Positions 63,609 to 64,000 of a DNA stretch of 64,000 nt are shown here, one piece after another; position 1 is the stretch's first letter, and each line of letters opens with the position of its first letter. The stretch is from assembly GCF_021401125.1 (NCBI RefSeq), contig NZ_JACBFQ010000001.1, forward strand, positions 1,054,001 through 1,118,000, read 5' to 3'. The stretch is from Xanthobacter sp. NM-59 (lineage in GTDB: Bacteria; Pseudomonadota; Alphaproteobacteria; Rhizobiales; Xanthobacteraceae). The notes below the pieces were generated by a model. That model saw nothing but the letters and a program-made list of their open reading frames with translations. It made no database searches and had not been told where the DNA came from. The position numbers and the translations under genes are program-made.

Positions 63609-64000
63609 ATGGCGGCGCCTGACATGGAGCGGAGGGCCTTCCCCGAGGTGCGCGCCGCCGGGCGCCGCCTCGAAGGCTATGCCGCCACCTTCAACACCGA
63701 AGCCCGCATTGCCGGCTTCACTGAGATCATCGCCCCCGGCGCCTTCCGTGCGTTGGGAAGCGACGTGCTCGCGCTGCTGGACCACGATCCCGGCAAGGTG
63801 CTGGGGCGCACCCGTTCGGGCACCCTGCGGCTTCTTGAGGACGCCAAGGGCCTCGCCTTCTCCCTCGACCTGCCCGACACCCAGGCAGGCCGGGACGTGC
63901 TCGCTCTCGCGGAACGTGGCGACCTGGGCGGCATGTCGTTCGGCTTCACAGTGCCGAAGGGCGGCGAGAGCTGGCAGGGCACGCGGCGCACTCTGCGCAC
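63609..64000 (+). CDS. HK97-family prohead protease, 3' end outside window
   Basis: The visible 130 residues match phage prohead (U35) proteases: RRLEGYAATFNTEARIAGF, EIIAPGAFR, the catalytic-type His in LLDHDPGKVLGRT, and GDLGGMSFGFTVPKGGES with the Ser. It matures the capsid by cutting the scaffold region. The gene starts 3 bp after the capsid stop. The order capsid then protease is the reverse of the usual HK97-type order. Confidence 0.9.
   Translation, partial: MAAPDMERRAFPEVRAAGRRLEGYAATFNTEARIAGFTEIIAPGAFRALGSDVLALLDHDPGKVLGRTRSGTLRLLEDAKGLAFSLDLPDTQAGRDVLALAERGDLGGMSFGFTVPKGGESWQGTRRTLR

Overview
The window is a 64 kb stretch of a GC-rich alphaproteobacterial chromosome. The run radA, cvpA, purF, short-chain dehydrogenase, and the nearby cysG, polA, hppA and rimO, are typical of Hyphomicrobiales. 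The overall style suggests a Xanthobacteraceae-like genome (Xanthobacter, Azorhizobium, Ancylobacter or Starkeya); the genus is an inference only.

Layout. 1-4.2 kb: core genes (radA end, cvpA, purF, SDR). 4.2-6.9 kb: a nested pile of insertion sequences (a complete IS3/IS407-type copy, an IS5-type fragment and remnants of at least two more IS3-type copies). 6.9-18.8 kb: a type I secretion operon on the minus strand: ABC exporter, membrane fusion protein, a small membrane protein, then a gene for a giant (about 2,630 codons) repeat/RTX protein. That gene has an in-frame amber codon at position 52. 19.4-30.2 kb: core genes cysG, polA, hppA (minus) and rimO and a Na/Pi-cotransporter-like gene (plus).

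30.3-55.9 kb: an accessory island. It starts with a P4-type tyrosine integrase and is bounded by a 29-bp direct repeat (30455-30483 and 55871-55899, one mismatch) that contains the 3' end of a tRNA-Ser gene in reverse complement. Its cargo looks like a defence and conflict locus: a SIR2-domain protein, a broken HigBA-like pair, XRE and WYL regulators around a palindromic operator, a DEDDh exonuclease, a metallo-beta-lactamase nuclease next to a PD-(D/E)XK-like protein, a second PD-(D/E)XK protein, an HUH endonuclease, an AbrB/Doc toxin-antitoxin pair, a helicase-nuclease fusion, and an operon of membrane protein, ImmA-like protease and T4 beta-like protein. Several small secreted or unknown proteins occur as diverged paralogue pairs.

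55.9 kb to the end: a second, phage-like element abutting the first: a RepA/DnaB-like ATPase whose gene carries an array of 8-bp iterons (a likely origin), HNH endonuclease, large terminase, an AT-rich cassette (repressor, Cas2-like small protein, unknown), then HK97 capsid and prohead protease running off the window. The two elements look like tandem accretion at one tRNA-Ser site that lies outside the window.

No rRNA, complete tRNA or CRISPR array was seen. Several genes are broken by single-base differences (RTX gene, higA, higB, IS3 orfA), so either decay or sequence error should be kept in mind.
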